Shown: positions 19,313 to 28,709, counted from the first letter of the stretch. The stretch: 64,000 bases of DNA from VSJD01 sp964617825 (GCA_964617825.1 CAZTWL010000020.1:1-64000), one strand, 5' to 3'. The notes: a model not told the origin generated them from the sequence alone. Numbers and translations are program-made.

Positions 19313-20309
19313 ATGATAACAAAAGTATTCTTAGGTATGAGTGCTCTGGTCTTGGCGGCATTTACCGCACAAGCCGTAGAAGACGGTATGGGTACCAACG
19401 TGGTTCGTAATTTGAGGGTGAATGACGGCGGCACATTGACTCTGGGTGGAACGGCGATTACCAACTGGTCCAGCATGCCGGTGGGAACAGGAGCCGTGAG
19501 CCTTGCCGACTATTTGGCCACGAATGCAGTCATGTCAAGCGCGACCAATGTGCTGAACTCGCGCGTAAACACCGATTTGGCGAATGCCACCAATGATTTG
19601 TCGAATGCGACGAATTCGCTGAACTCGCGCGTAANNNNNNNNNNNNNNNNNNNNNNNNNNNNNNNNNNNNNNNNNNNNNNNNNNNNNNNNNNNNNNNNNN
19701 NNNNNNNNNNNNNNNNNNNNNNNNNNNNNNNNNNACACCGATTTGGCGAATGCCACCAACGATTTGTCGAATGCGACGAATTCGCTGAACTCGCGCGTAA
19801 ACACCGATTTGGCGAATGCCACCAACGATTTGTCGAATGCGACGAATTCGCTGAATTCGCGCGTAAACACCGATTTGGCGAATGCCACCAACGAATTATA
19901 TACGATCGTTAACGATCTGGAAGCGCATACCAATATATGGAATAATGGCGTGGTTGTTTATAAGGGGAGTGATCCGACGCCGGCTCTCGTTCCCGGCCAG
20001 GTGTATTATCTGGGAGCGGGATCTGTCTGGACCAAAGCGAATGCCTCAACGAATTCAACCGCTAAGGGCATGATCGGCTTGGCTTTGGGCACAACTGTTG
20101 CCGATGGCCTGTTGCTGAACGGACAATATTCTTCGAACCAGGCCTATTCCGTAGGTGCGCCACTGTACTTGGCAACAAATGATTGTGCCATTACGGCTAC
20201 CATGCCCAGTCTCAATAATCAGGTGGTGCGCATTGTCGGATATGTCATCGATGGCAATACGATCATGTTCAATCCCGACCGGACCTATATCGAAATTCTT
20301 GCGCAATAA
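19313..20309 (+). CDS. Exported fibre-like protein with 22-residue repeats, interrupted by an assembly gap
   Basis: One gene split artificially by 100 N (19635-19734). The 5' part begins MITKVFLGMSALVLAAFTAQA, a signal peptide, and runs into a 22-codon repeat (DLANATND, LSNATNS, LNSRVNT). The 3' part continues the same repeat in a different nominal frame because 100 is not a multiple of three; the repeat itself stays in register. The repeat has a 7+7+8 residue pattern with Leu at the first position of each block, equal to two hendecads, so it is likely a trimeric coiled-coil stalk. The C-terminal ~125 residues (WNNGVVVYKGSDPTPALVPGQ... to FNPDRTYIEILAQ) form a beta domain like those at the tips of tail fibres. 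True length is unknown. Confidence 0.75.
19568..19895 (+). repeat. 66-bp tandem repeats inside the fibre gene
   Basis: A complete 66-bp unit lies at 19568-19633, and others at 19735-19799 (first base supplied by 19634), 19800-19865 and, truncated, 19866-19895. Units differ by one to three bases (for example CCAATGAT against CCAACGAT). The assembly gap falls inside the array and its edges join exactly in phase. Confidence 0.9.
19635..19734. other. Assembly gap of 100 N
   Basis: Exactly 100 undetermined bases, the conventional filler for a gap of unknown size. Both flanks are the same repeat, so the gap most likely reflects repeat units that could not be assembled. Confidence 0.97.
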
Positions 20310-20361
20310 AGGATTTGTGCCTCAACTTGTAATCGTGATCAAGCGTAGTGAAAGCGTCGCA

Positions 20362-22671
20362 ATGAGTTACTTAAATTCAAAGTCATCGCCTCAAAAGGTT
20401 TGCCGGCACCGGTCTGTCCACGGGTTTGGCATCGCGCTTGGTCTGGTCTTGGGTTCAATTGCATTTGGGCAGGATGCACGGTTAGAAACAGGTGCTCTGC
20501 CTGCGACAAATCAAGCCCCGAAGGCAGCGATTTCCTCGCCTACGTTTCAACCGTTATTGATTGGCGAGACCAAGGATCGCTGGTGGATTTCAGAAATGGT
20601 TGCCCAAAGCCGCAAGGATCAGCCGGTGTTTTTTGGTGTGCGGTTGGCTAATGCTCCACAGGCCGCGGTTTCGGAAACATATGGCCAATTGTATGTTGCC
20701 GGGGAAAAATTGGCCGTCCGCGTCTGGGGGTGTAACGACTTGCCCAAGGAGTTTGTCGGAAAAGTGCAAGTAGCGCTTCAGCAAGGCGGCAAAGAATACG
20801 CCAGCGAGAGCAAAAACGTTTGCTTGGATGCGGAAACAGTTAATCGTGTCGCCAAGTATAATTTCGAAACTGATGAACTGCCTGCCGGTCAGTATTCATT
20901 GGAAACTTCATTGTATGATAATGCCGGCAAATTGATTCAAAAGCAGGCGATTTCCATAATGATCCAAGTAACAAAGGAGCAGGAAGAACGCCGTCAGGCA
21001 AAAGCAGCTGCAAAAGCCCGAAAGGAAGCACAGATTAAGGCGGCAGCCGAAGCCGCGGCAGAGGAAAGAGCCAAGCAAGCACAGTTGCTGGCTAAGGCAA
21101 ACGCCGAGAAGCAAGCTCGCGAGACTGCCGAGGCGGAGGCCAAGGCAAAGAAGGAATCGGAACTCAAAATTAAAGCTGAAGCCGAAAAGCAAGCCAAAGC
21201 AGCCGAAGAAGCCAAGAAAGCGGCGCTTACGGCAAAAGCGGAAGCCGATAAAAAAGCAGCGGCTGATTTGAAAGCTAAGGCTAAAGCCGAAGCGCAAGCC
21301 AAGAAAGACGCAGAGCTTAAAGCTAAAAAAGAAGCGGACAAAAAGGCCGCCGAGTTAGAAGCTGCCCAACGGGCTGAAGCGCAAGCGAAAAAAGAATTGG
21401 AGCGCAAAGCCAAGGCAGAGCTTAAGGCGAAGGCTGAAGCTGAAAAGAAAGCGGCAGCCGCTTTAGAAGCTGAGATGCAGGCAAAAAAGGATGCGGAACT
21501 GAAAGCACAGGCTGAAGCCGTGAAAAAAATCAAGGATGCTGAAGCGGCCAAAAAGGCTGAAATTAAAGCTAAGGCCGAAGCCGATAAAAAGGCGGCAGCC
21601 GATTTAAAAGCCAAAGCCAAGCGGGATGCTGAACAGAGGGAAGTAGAAGCAAAAACCGCAAAAAAAATGGCCGAAGACCAAGAATTTAATAAATTCAAAG
21701 CTAGATATTTGGCGCAGGAAATGGCCGCGATTAATGCAAAATCTGAGTTGCTTGCCAAGCAGGAAGATGAATATCGAAGCAAGCTGACCGTAGCCGAAAC
21801 TGAACAGAAATCGGCTGAAACACATGCAGCTGAACTGGCGATTGAGTTTCAAAAAATGAAGGAAAAATTTGATGAAGCTGCGAAATTTGAAAAGCAAGCG
21901 AAACAATTGTCGAAAGAGGCTGCGGCGCCGGATTTGAAAACCAAGAGTGCCAATGAGGCCAAAGCTGCTTTGAAGTCGCGTGAGCAATGCGATCTGGCTG
22001 TCAAGGCAATCGACAAGCAGCTGGATGCCGCGAAACGGCTTGCACAGGAAAAGGCGGAGGCAGCCGAGGATGCAAGGAATATTCTTGCTAAACACCGTAA
22101 GATTGCCGACAAACAAATTTCTGATCTGAAAGCAGATGCAGATGAGGTTGCCGTGAAATTGGCCAGGAAGGAAATTAAAACCAACCAAGATTTGGCTCAA
22201 GCCAAAGCATCGGCAGAACGTCAAGCCCAGATAGCTGTCGAGAAACGCACAAAAGCGGAGGCTGCGGCACGGGCCAAGGCTGCCGAAAAGGCCGCGCAAG
22301 ATGCTCAATTGAAAGCCGAGCAGGACGCGGCTGCTGAAAGGGCGGCCAAGAAAGCGAAATTGAAAGCCGAGCAGGCAGCTGAAAAGAAGGCTGCGGCTGA
22401 GGCTGAAGTGGCCAAAAAAGCTGCTGAGCAAAAATTGTTTGATGAAACAAGGGCTAAATATTTGGCGAATGAAAAAGATGCCCTTGCTGCCAAGACGCAA
22501 GAACTCGCCCGCCAGGAGGCCGAGTATCAATCCAAGTTAAAGCAGGCCGAAGCGGAGCAACAAGCTGCGGAAGCTATGGCAACCAGCCTGGCCCTTGAGG
22601 CTCAGAAGGCGCAGGCCATAGCGGATGCGAAAGCGGCGGATGAAAAGCGGATAAAGCAGAGAGCTAAGTAG
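20362..22671 (+). CDS. Exported Ala/Lys/Glu-rich long coiled-coil protein (TolA-like composition)
   Basis: 769 residues from ATG 20362. The N terminus has a basic region then a hydrophobic signal or anchor (HGFGIALGLVLGSIAFGQ). Residues ~40-205 form a folded domain with a beta-sandwich look (LYVAGEKLAVRVWGCNDLP, LPAGQYSLETSLYDNAGKL). From about residue 210 the rest is almost pure charged helix of the form KAEAEKKAAA, like the periplasm-spanning part of TolA. A module of about 45 residues occurs twice, near residues 440 and 690 (KARYLAQE...EYRSKL and AKYLANE...EYQSKL). It precedes the barrel gene by 5 bp. A role spanning the periplasm or stiffening the envelope is an inference; the exact start is not certain because ribosome-binding signals are weak. 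Confidence 0.7.
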   Translation: MSYLNSKSSPQKVCRHRSVHGFGIALGLVLGSIAFGQDARLETGALPATNQAPKAAISSPTFQPLLIGETKDRWWISEMVAQSRKDQPVFFGVRLANAPQAAVSETYGQLYVAGEKLAVRVWGCNDLPKEFVGKVQVALQQGGKEYASESKNVCLDAETVNRVAKYNFETDELPAGQYSLETSLYDNAGKLIQKQAISIMIQVTKEQEERRQAKAAAKARKEAQIKAAAEAAAEERAKQAQLLAKANAEKQARETAEAEAKAKKESELKIKAEAEKQAKAAEEAKKAALTAKAEADKKAAADLKAKAKAEAQAKKDAELKAKKEADKKAAELEAAQRAEAQAKKELERKAKAELKAKAEAEKKAAAALEAEMQAKKDAELKAQAEAVKKIKDAEAAKKAEIKAKAEADKKAAADLKAKAKRDAEQREVEAKTAKKMAEDQEFNKFKARYLAQEMAAINAKSELLAKQEDEYRSKLTVAETEQKSAETHAAELAIEFQKMKEKFDEAAKFEKQAKQLSKEAAAPDLKTKSANEAKAALKSREQCDLAVKAIDKQLDAAKRLAQEKAEAAEDARNILAKHRKIADKQISDLKADADEVAVKLARKEIKTNQDLAQAKASAERQAQIAVEKRTKAEAAARAKAAEKAAQDAQLKAEQDAAAERAAKKAKLKAEQAAEKKAAAEAEVAKKAAEQKLFDETRAKYLANEKDALAAKTQELARQEAEYQSKLKQAEAEQQAAEAMATSLALEAQKAQAIADAKAADEKRIKQRAK

Positions 22672-22676
22672 TACCT

Positions 22677-24329
22677 ATGAAGACTTCTATCATCGCCATT
22701 ATCGGATTCAGCATGGTGTTGGCATTTGCGCCATTCGTGATGGCTCAGGAGACAAAGATTGATGCCAAAGCTCAGCAAGAGCTGTCGCGCCAGAACGCAA
22801 TGGCTCAGTCGGATGCTGATGCAAAAGCGGCTCTAGTTGCCAAGGAGCAAGCGATCAAGGAAGCCAAGGCCAAAGTGAAGGAGGCGGATGCTGCCAAAAA
22901 ACTGGCAAAGGAGAAAGCCAAGGCTGTCGCTGATGCGAGGGAAGCTCTGCTTAAGGAGCAGAAGAAGATATCGCAGCAGAAAGCTCAGTTGGAAGCGCAG
23001 TCACTCAAAAATGCTGAGCGCAAGGCCAATGAAGAACTCAAGGCCAGGGCTGCCAGTGAAAAGAAATTAAAATTGCAGGCCGACCAAAAGGCCGCTGATG
23101 AAGCGCGGGCCAAACAGGCGGCGGCTGAAAGCTCTGCGCGTGAGGCCAAGGTTAAGTCGCGCATTGAAGCAAGAGCGGGGACAATGGCTCAGCCTGCGAG
23201 CGATGCGCAATCCGTTTCCGGAAACCAGGTTGCCGTGACATCTAAGAATCTTGAAAAAGACAAATGGCGTGTAGCCTTGGGCGTGCTATATCGACGGATT
23301 GGCGGTAGGAGTTTCAAAACGTCAGGATCTTATTCCCGTAATGCCGGAATCGCGCAGAAATCTACGGATGATCATTGGGTTGGGCCGGCAGGGAGTGGCG
23401 GTGCTGCAGGTGACCGGACGTATGATAATGGTTATGTGGGCTCCGACGACTATTCTGGTTATGATGGCGGTACATGGAATTGGGGATATAAGAACGGTAA
23501 CCAAGTAAAGGGTAACCAGATGGAGTTCACGGGGGTTGACCGTGTGTGGCGCGAGTATACCCGACAGACGACCGTAGCGGATTCGGATAATTTTGATGAT
23601 GCCAACTATAGCGGCGGATTAATGCTGGAGGTGGAACGCTATATGGCGCAGACGCGGTTTGTAGATTATGGATTGAGTTTGGGCCTGTCGCGGGCACAGA
23701 CATTCGAAACTTCAATTAATGGAGTAAATACATTTAATGACAATCAGCGTTGGGATACGTATCAAGATCTGGTTGTGGACTCGTATGATATCACCGGATT
23801 GGGAATCACACCGAAAAGCACCCCGTATAACGGTTCTCGCGCAGTCGAAGGACCGGTGATTAGCACAACTCAAATGAACCGCAGGGGGTTAGGGAGTGAG
23901 TTGGTGTCGACAGAAACGTATCGCGCGTACAACTCGGTTAACGAGTCGCTGGACATGGATTTGTCGACGCTTTCGCTTGGGATGAGTATTAAAGGAACTT
24001 ACGAGCTTTTGTATTTAATGGGCTCAACTGGCCCGACCTTAAATATCGTCGAAAAGGATGCAACCTACGAAGAAACACTGTATGCCTCAGCCAATGGCGG
24101 TGTGCCTCAGACCCTTAATTATTGGAATAACAGTTCAAGTGGAACAGAATGCCTTTTTGGTTACTATGTTCAGGCGGAACTTGGGGTGCATATATATCGT
24201 GGCTTGCACTTGGGAATATTTGGGCGTTATGACTGGCTGGAGACTGTCTCGGGGACTGTCGGTCCATCCAGTTATCAAGTTAATCCCTCGGGCGGTTCGA
24301 TGGGCGGCACATTAGGGCTTAGTTTCTAA
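22677..24329 (+). CDS. Outer-membrane beta-barrel protein with N-terminal coiled coil
   Basis: 550 residues. A signal peptide ends at APFVMAQE. Residues about 25-165 are a charged Ala/Lys/Glu helix (KEAKAKVKEADAAKKLAKEK) of the same kind as in the preceding gene. From about residue 195 the sequence turns into alternating beta strands rich in Tyr, Gly and Asn (WRVALGVLYRRIGG ... YDWLETVSGTVGPSSYQV) and ends in GGTLGLSF, with the terminal Phe expected for BAM-inserted barrels. The two parts together suggest a barrel tethered through a periplasmic coil, as in Thermotoga Omp-alpha or Deinococcus SlpA by analogy only. It is likely co-translated with the preceding gene (5 bp). Confidence 0.7.
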   Translation: MKTSIIAIIGFSMVLAFAPFVMAQETKIDAKAQQELSRQNAMAQSDADAKAALVAKEQAIKEAKAKVKEADAAKKLAKEKAKAVADAREALLKEQKKISQQKAQLEAQSLKNAERKANEELKARAASEKKLKLQADQKAADEARAKQAAAESSAREAKVKSRIEARAGTMAQPASDAQSVSGNQVAVTSKNLEKDKWRVALGVLYRRIGGRSFKTSGSYSRNAGIAQKSTDDHWVGPAGSGGAAGDRTYDNGYVGSDDYSGYDGGTWNWGYKNGNQVKGNQMEFTGVDRVWREYTRQTTVADSDNFDDANYSGGLMLEVERYMAQTRFVDYGLSLGLSRAQTFETSINGVNTFNDNQRWDTYQDLVVDSYDITGLGITPKSTPYNGSRAVEGPVISTTQMNRRGLGSELVSTETYRAYNSVNESLDMDLSTLSLGMSIKGTYELLYLMGSTGPTLNIVEKDATYEETLYASANGGVPQTLNYWNNSSSGTECLFGYYVQAELGVHIYRGLHLGIFGRYDWLETVSGTVGPSSYQVNPSGGSMGGTLGLSF

Positions 24330-24366
24330 CCGGCCTGTTATCCATCCGATCTTTCTTCTGTGCCGC

Positions 24367-25230
24367 ATGAGTTTATTACTTGCCGATCACTGGACTGATT
24401 ACCAGCTGCTTGATGGCGGCGATGGTATGAAGCAGGAACGCTGGGGCAAAGTTGTCTTGGTGCGCCCTGATCCGCAAATTATCTGGCCATGGTCTTCACG
24501 AATTCCTTGGAAAGACTGCGATGCCATCTATCATCGCAGTGAACAAGGTGGTGGCCGCTGGGAATTCAAACGGACAATGCCGGATCCGTGGTCCGTGAGT
24601 TATCGTCATCTGGCGTTTAAGATCAGAACAACGGGATTCAAGCATCTCGGACTCTTTCCCGAGCAAGCCGTCAACTGGGATTGGATCTCGGCGAAAATCA
24701 AGGGGGCCAAGAGCCCTGTTTCTTTACTGAATCTATTCGGATACACGGGAGCAGCGACAGTGGCTGCGGCTGCTGCAGGTGCAAGCGTGTGCCATGTGGA
24801 TGCAGCAGCCGGTATGGTTGATTGGTGCCGTGAAAATGCAGCCTTGAACGGACTGACCGATCACCCCATTCGTTATATAGTGGATGACTGTCTGACTTTT
24901 GTGAAAAGAGAAATCCGTCGTGAAAAACGCTATGATGCACTGATTATGGATCCACCCTCGTTTGGACGCGGACGTCGTGGCGAAATATGGAAGCTTGAGG
25001 ATCAGTTGTGGGAGCTTCTTTCGGAATCGCGAAAATTGTTGTCCGATCGGCCTCTTCTCTTTCTCGTTAATTGCTACACGGCGCATCTTTCGGCGCTGGT
25101 GATGGCCAACATGCTTTCCGATATCCTGGCTGATCTGCATGGGCGGATTACCTGCGGTGAATTAGGCTTGCCGTTCTGGCAAAGCACAAAGATCCTGCCT
25201 TGCGGTATATATTGCCGGTGGGAAGCGTAA
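24367..25230 (+). CDS. Class I SAM-dependent methyltransferase, RlmI/RlmK-like
   Basis: 287 residues. The SAM-binding motif I is in LLNLFGYTGAATVAAAAAGA and the acidic residue after the second strand in CHVDAA; the catalytic motif is MDPPSFGRG, which in rRNA methyltransferases of the RlmI/RlmK group lies beside the target base. The N-terminal ~100 residues are a beta-rich segment (WGKVVLVRPDPQIIW) rather than a clear PUA domain. It probably methylates 23S rRNA, but the exact base cannot be inferred. The start is 37 bp after the barrel gene; it is a housekeeping-like gene and may not belong to the exported block. Confidence 0.75.
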   Translation: MSLLLADHWTDYQLLDGGDGMKQERWGKVVLVRPDPQIIWPWSSRIPWKDCDAIYHRSEQGGGRWEFKRTMPDPWSVSYRHLAFKIRTTGFKHLGLFPEQAVNWDWISAKIKGAKSPVSLLNLFGYTGAATVAAAAAGASVCHVDAAAGMVDWCRENAALNGLTDHPIRYIVDDCLTFVKREIRREKRYDALIMDPPSFGRGRRGEIWKLEDQLWELLSESRKLLSDRPLLFLVNCYTAHLSALVMANMLSDILADLHGRITCGELGLPFWQSTKILPCGIYCRWEA

Positions 25231-25304
25231 TCGTTATGGCGGTATAAACATTACGCGTCTGTTCTTTGTGCCAAGGCCAAGGCAGAAGTCCGTAGCAATA
25301 TTTC

Positions 25305-28300
25305 TTACCTGATATCAATCCAGCGGGGCAATGCCGTAAAAAAAAGTACCGGCCGAATATGCTCCTGTGGGACGTTCAAGGTTTTCGCGGTCATTGCCCG
25401 GTAAGCGTTAAGCTGTGGACGATAGCGGGCAATCTCAGATTTCAGCCAGTCCGTATGATCAGCACTTGGCCGCCCGGTTTTAAAATCCACCAAGACGATT
25501 CCGTTGATGGTTTCCAGAAAAAGATCGATCCGTCCAACGCGAATGGCGTTCCCATCCAGATGCTCCTCGATGCCCCATTCGGGGATTAATTTGAAAGCGC
25601 GCGCGCGCAAGGCGGCAAACTCCTTGAATTCCCAGGCGCGCAGGCATTCGGCGAGTGTTTTATTTGCCATTTCCCGAGCCTGATCTGAAGCCAGCCCTGC
25701 CATGACAAGCGCTACGGCCACTGCCGCTTCTCGGGGCACAGGTTCGTTCCGCACCAAAGTCTCGAACAGACGGTGCATGACTATGCCCCGGGCTTTGGCA
25801 TTCGGATCTGTTTCGTCGGCACCTGATCGTGTAACCGTGGCGGTTTCATCATCTATTTTCGACGGGCTTTGGATCAGATAGGGCAGTTTGTTGGGATCGA
25901 ATGGCGCAGGTTCCGGCGCTCGTTTGGGATGGGTAATGTTTGAAAGAGCTGTATCGTCCGGAGTCGGGTTGACCAGGTGCTCAACCGGAAGTCCAGCGAA
26001 AACATTTTCCTTTGACATGGCGTCGAGCCAGGCGATAGCCGATGCTTGTTCTGCAGAGTCGTCGGTTGGGGTCATTAGGCCGCTAAAGGTGATTGTTTCG
26101 CGCGCCCGCGTCGCTGCAACGTAGATCAGGCGTTTGTATTCCGCTGCGTCACGTTGCAGGCCCAAATCACGCAATAAGAGTTGTGTTAGCGATCGTGCCT
26201 TTGTTCGCCGATCAGCGCCGATGGCTGCCACGAATTTCCTCTCGTTCGACTGGTCTTGCGGCAACCGCTCCATCATAAATGCAGCATCCCGTTCCTGTTG
26301 CCTGGCATGCCCTCCAGGTCCACGATCGAGTCCGACTACAAAAACATGGTCAAATTCCAATCCTTTCGCCTTGTGGATGGTCATGATGGCAATTGGAGAA
26401 AATGCTGCGTGCGGATCGGGCGGAGTGTAGGCTCGTTCCAGCAATCGTTCCATGGTAGCTAACGTTTCCTCGCCTCGTCCTTCAGGGCATTGGCTCAGCA
26501 AATCGAGACAATGCATGCTGTTGGCCAGTCCGGCCTGCCCGAATCGTTGAGCCACGGCGGCGGGACCGCCAAGTTCTTCCCACAGGCGCTGAAGGCTGAT
26601 TGCGTAGCTTTCACGTCCAAAATCGGAAGCAATCATGGATAGCGCTGCATTAAACCGTGAAACTTCTGGGTGCGTTTGGCGGCCGGTTCCGGCAATTTTT
26701 TCTGACCATCGCTCGGATGCTGACGTTACGGCAAGTTTTTCCAGGTCAATCGCGGGAACATTGCACCAGGGAGCTCGCAGCACTCCGGCCCATGCAATAT
26801 CGTCGTGAGGGCGTAAGAGCGCCTTGAAAAGGTTTAGCATGTGGCGCACCTCGGGGCAGTCCAACATTGGCACTCCTTCCATCAGTCGGATGGGTATGGC
26901 CAGAGATTCCATGGCGCGAACATAAGGTGTCAGATGGGTTCGGGCTGGAATTAGAATGGCGACACTGGCCGTTCGATCTTCCCTTTGTAGGGCGGCCACG
27001 CGTCCTGCAACATACTGCGCCTCCAGTTCGCGCGCTTCGGATTTCAACGGCAGGTTTGCCTGCTGGCTATTACCTTGGCGGCAGCTAAACATGGCCAGCG
27101 TAATTGGTCTGGGTGTGATTGCCCTGTCGCGCGCAGGTGCTGACGGGTTGAAAGCAACTTCGTCAAATGCCTCCCGTGGCAATTGCATGATGCGCGCAAA
27201 CGCAGCATTAGCAAATGCCACCAAGCATGGACGCGAGCGGAAGTTGGCGCTGAGATACAAAGCGGATAAAGGCAGAGGCGCTTCAGCGCTACGTGGGAGC
27301 CCCATGTTTTGGAGCATTTTGAAAAGGCTGATCTCAGCCCGGCGGAATCGAAAAATGGATTGCTTGGGATCGCCAACGATAAACACTGTTCGTCCGTCAT
27401 TCTGTTCCCAGCCTTCGGTCAGGGTGCTTAAAAGACGGACCTGGTTGTCGTTCATGTCCTGAGCCTCATCCACAAGAATATGGCGGAGATGCTCATGGAA
27501 AAATATCAGGCTGTCGCCCGGACGATCGGCCTGGTCGAATGCCCGCAGTGCGGCCAATTCCAGTTCGATAAAATCAAGTCCGCGTGTATTCATAATCTTG
27601 CCGAAATGCTCCAGTACGCCCTGGGCCAGTGTCAGGCAGTCAGTGAGTGCCTCGAAGCCGTTGGGATCGGCGGCTTCCGGCCAGTCTCGCGTGAAATTTA
27701 AGATCCAGGCGATTTCCGGGGGAAGCTCCCGGATGAAATCAGCTAAGGGCGATTTGGCAAATTCCGGCCCAAATTCCGTGCATTTGAATTGTTTGCGTGG
27801 GGTGCCGCTTTTGGTCAGAAATAAATTGGCGGCCGATTGCCAAGCCGATAGATCGCACAGAGCTAACCCCGGGATTTTAGCGGGAAAGCTCCCGACAACA
27901 TCAGATTTGTGCTTGGCTATTTTCTGCTGAAGGGCATGCCAGCTTTCCTGGTTTTGAACAAAATAATCGTGGAGCCGGCCAAGATAGTATTCCGCCATTT
28001 TTTCTGTATGACGAACCAATTCTTCGCTGGCCAGCGGATGTTGAAAGATGGAAATCAGGCCACCCAGTCGATCGCGGCGTGCAAGGATATCGGTAAGCTG
28101 ATGGGAAATGACACGGATGCTGTTGTTGGCGGCCATCAGTCTGCGCCGAAAAGCGGCAATTTCCGCTGGGGTTGGGTATGTATTGCCTGGCCTTGCCGAT
28201 GTTGGGCTAATCACAGAAAAAGAATGAACGTATTCGGCGACGGCCGCATCCAATAGTGCCTCCTGGCCAATTTCGTCAAGCAGCCCAAAGGCAGGCGGCG

Positions 28301-28709
28301 TTTTGGATTCTAAAGGCCAGTTGCGGGCAACCCGTCCGCAGAAACCATGGAAAGTATCAACCAGAAATGCGTCCGGGCTTTGCAGCAGCACATCCCAGTC
28401 CGGGTGAACTTTAAGCGCGTTGTGGGCCAACTCCAACAGATGATTTTCCCATGTGCCGGGTGATGCGGTACAGTTTTTGTCTTGTGCCTGTCGCATTATT
28501 CGGGTAATGCGCTCTGCCATTTCTGCAGCCGCCTTGCGCGTGAAGGTAACAGCCAGGATCTGACGTGGATGCCCAACATCGGCAAGGAGGGCAAGGAAGC
28601 GGGCAGTCAGCAAGGCAGTTTTGCCGGAACCGGCCGGAGCTTCCAGGATAAAGCTGCGGCGTATGTTCAGCGCCTCATGGCGAACCTGAATATCCGGTGC
28701 CTGGTTCAT
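25305..28709 (-). CDS. addA: ATP-dependent double-strand-break repair helicase-nuclease, AddA type
   Basis: 1134 residues. UvrD/Rep-type superfamily 1 helicase: Walker A in EAPAGSGKTALLTARFLALL at about residue 31, motif Ia AVTFTRKAAAEM, Walker B ILVDEAQDMND, FIVGDPKQSIFRFR, later IMTIHKAKGLEFDHVFVVGL and YVAATRARE. The C-terminal PD-(D/E)XK nuclease is shown by GRIDLFLE...IVLVDFKTGRPS and the QLNAYRAM helix. With AddB it resects DNA ends for recombination. The ATG at 28709 overlaps the addB stop (ATGA) and has GGAGG upstream inside addB. A longer frame to 28802 lies within addB and is rejected. Confidence 0.9.
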   Translation of the reverse strand: MNQAPDIQVRHEALNIRRSFILEAPAGSGKTALLTARFLALLADVGHPRQILAVTFTRKAAAEMAERITRIMRQAQDKNCTASPGTWENHLLELAHNALKVHPDWDVLLQSPDAFLVDTFHGFCGRVARNWPLESKTPPAFGLLDEIGQEALLDAAVAEYVHSFSVISPTSARPGNTYPTPAEIAAFRRRLMAANNSIRVISHQLTDILARRDRLGGLISIFQHPLASEELVRHTEKMAEYYLGRLHDYFVQNQESWHALQQKIAKHKSDVVGSFPAKIPGLALCDLSAWQSAANLFLTKSGTPRKQFKCTEFGPEFAKSPLADFIRELPPEIAWILNFTRDWPEAADPNGFEALTDCLTLAQGVLEHFGKIMNTRGLDFIELELAALRAFDQADRPGDSLIFFHEHLRHILVDEAQDMNDNQVRLLSTLTEGWEQNDGRTVFIVGDPKQSIFRFRRAEISLFKMLQNMGLPRSAEAPLPLSALYLSANFRSRPCLVAFANAAFARIMQLPREAFDEVAFNPSAPARDRAITPRPITLAMFSCRQGNSQQANLPLKSEARELEAQYVAGRVAALQREDRTASVAILIPARTHLTPYVRAMESLAIPIRLMEGVPMLDCPEVRHMLNLFKALLRPHDDIAWAGVLRAPWCNVPAIDLEKLAVTSASERWSEKIAGTGRQTHPEVSRFNAALSMIASDFGRESYAISLQRLWEELGGPAAVAQRFGQAGLANSMHCLDLLSQCPEGRGEETLATMERLLERAYTPPDPHAAFSPIAIMTIHKAKGLEFDHVFVVGLDRGPGGHARQQERDAAFMMERLPQDQSNERKFVAAIGADRRTKARSLTQLLLRDLGLQRDAAEYKRLIYVAATRARETITFSGLMTPTDDSAEQASAIAWLDAMSKENVFAGLPVEHLVNPTPDDTALSNITHPKRAPEPAPFDPNKLPYLIQSPSKIDDETATVTRSGADETDPNAKARGIVMHRLFETLVRNEPVPREAAVAVALVMAGLASDQAREMANKTLAECLRAWEFKEFAALRARAFKLIPEWGIEEHLDGNAIRVGRIDLFLETINGIVLVDFKTGRPSADHTDWLKSEIARYRPQLNAYRAMTAKTLNVPQEHIRPVLFFTALPRWIDIR

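Noticed and set aside
19568..19895. CRISPR array
   Set aside because: The repeats are contiguous 66-bp coding units without unique spacers.
19313..20309. Apparent frameshift or two separate genes in the repeat-containing fibre gene
   Set aside because: The shift comes only from 100 N, which is not divisible by three. The repeat keeps one frame when the gap is closed in phase.
20908..22530. Long minus-strand open frames opposite the coiled-coil gene
   Set aside because: They mirror the Ala/Lys codon bias of the coding strand, giving Phe/Leu/Ser-rich nonsense, and have no ribosome-binding sites.
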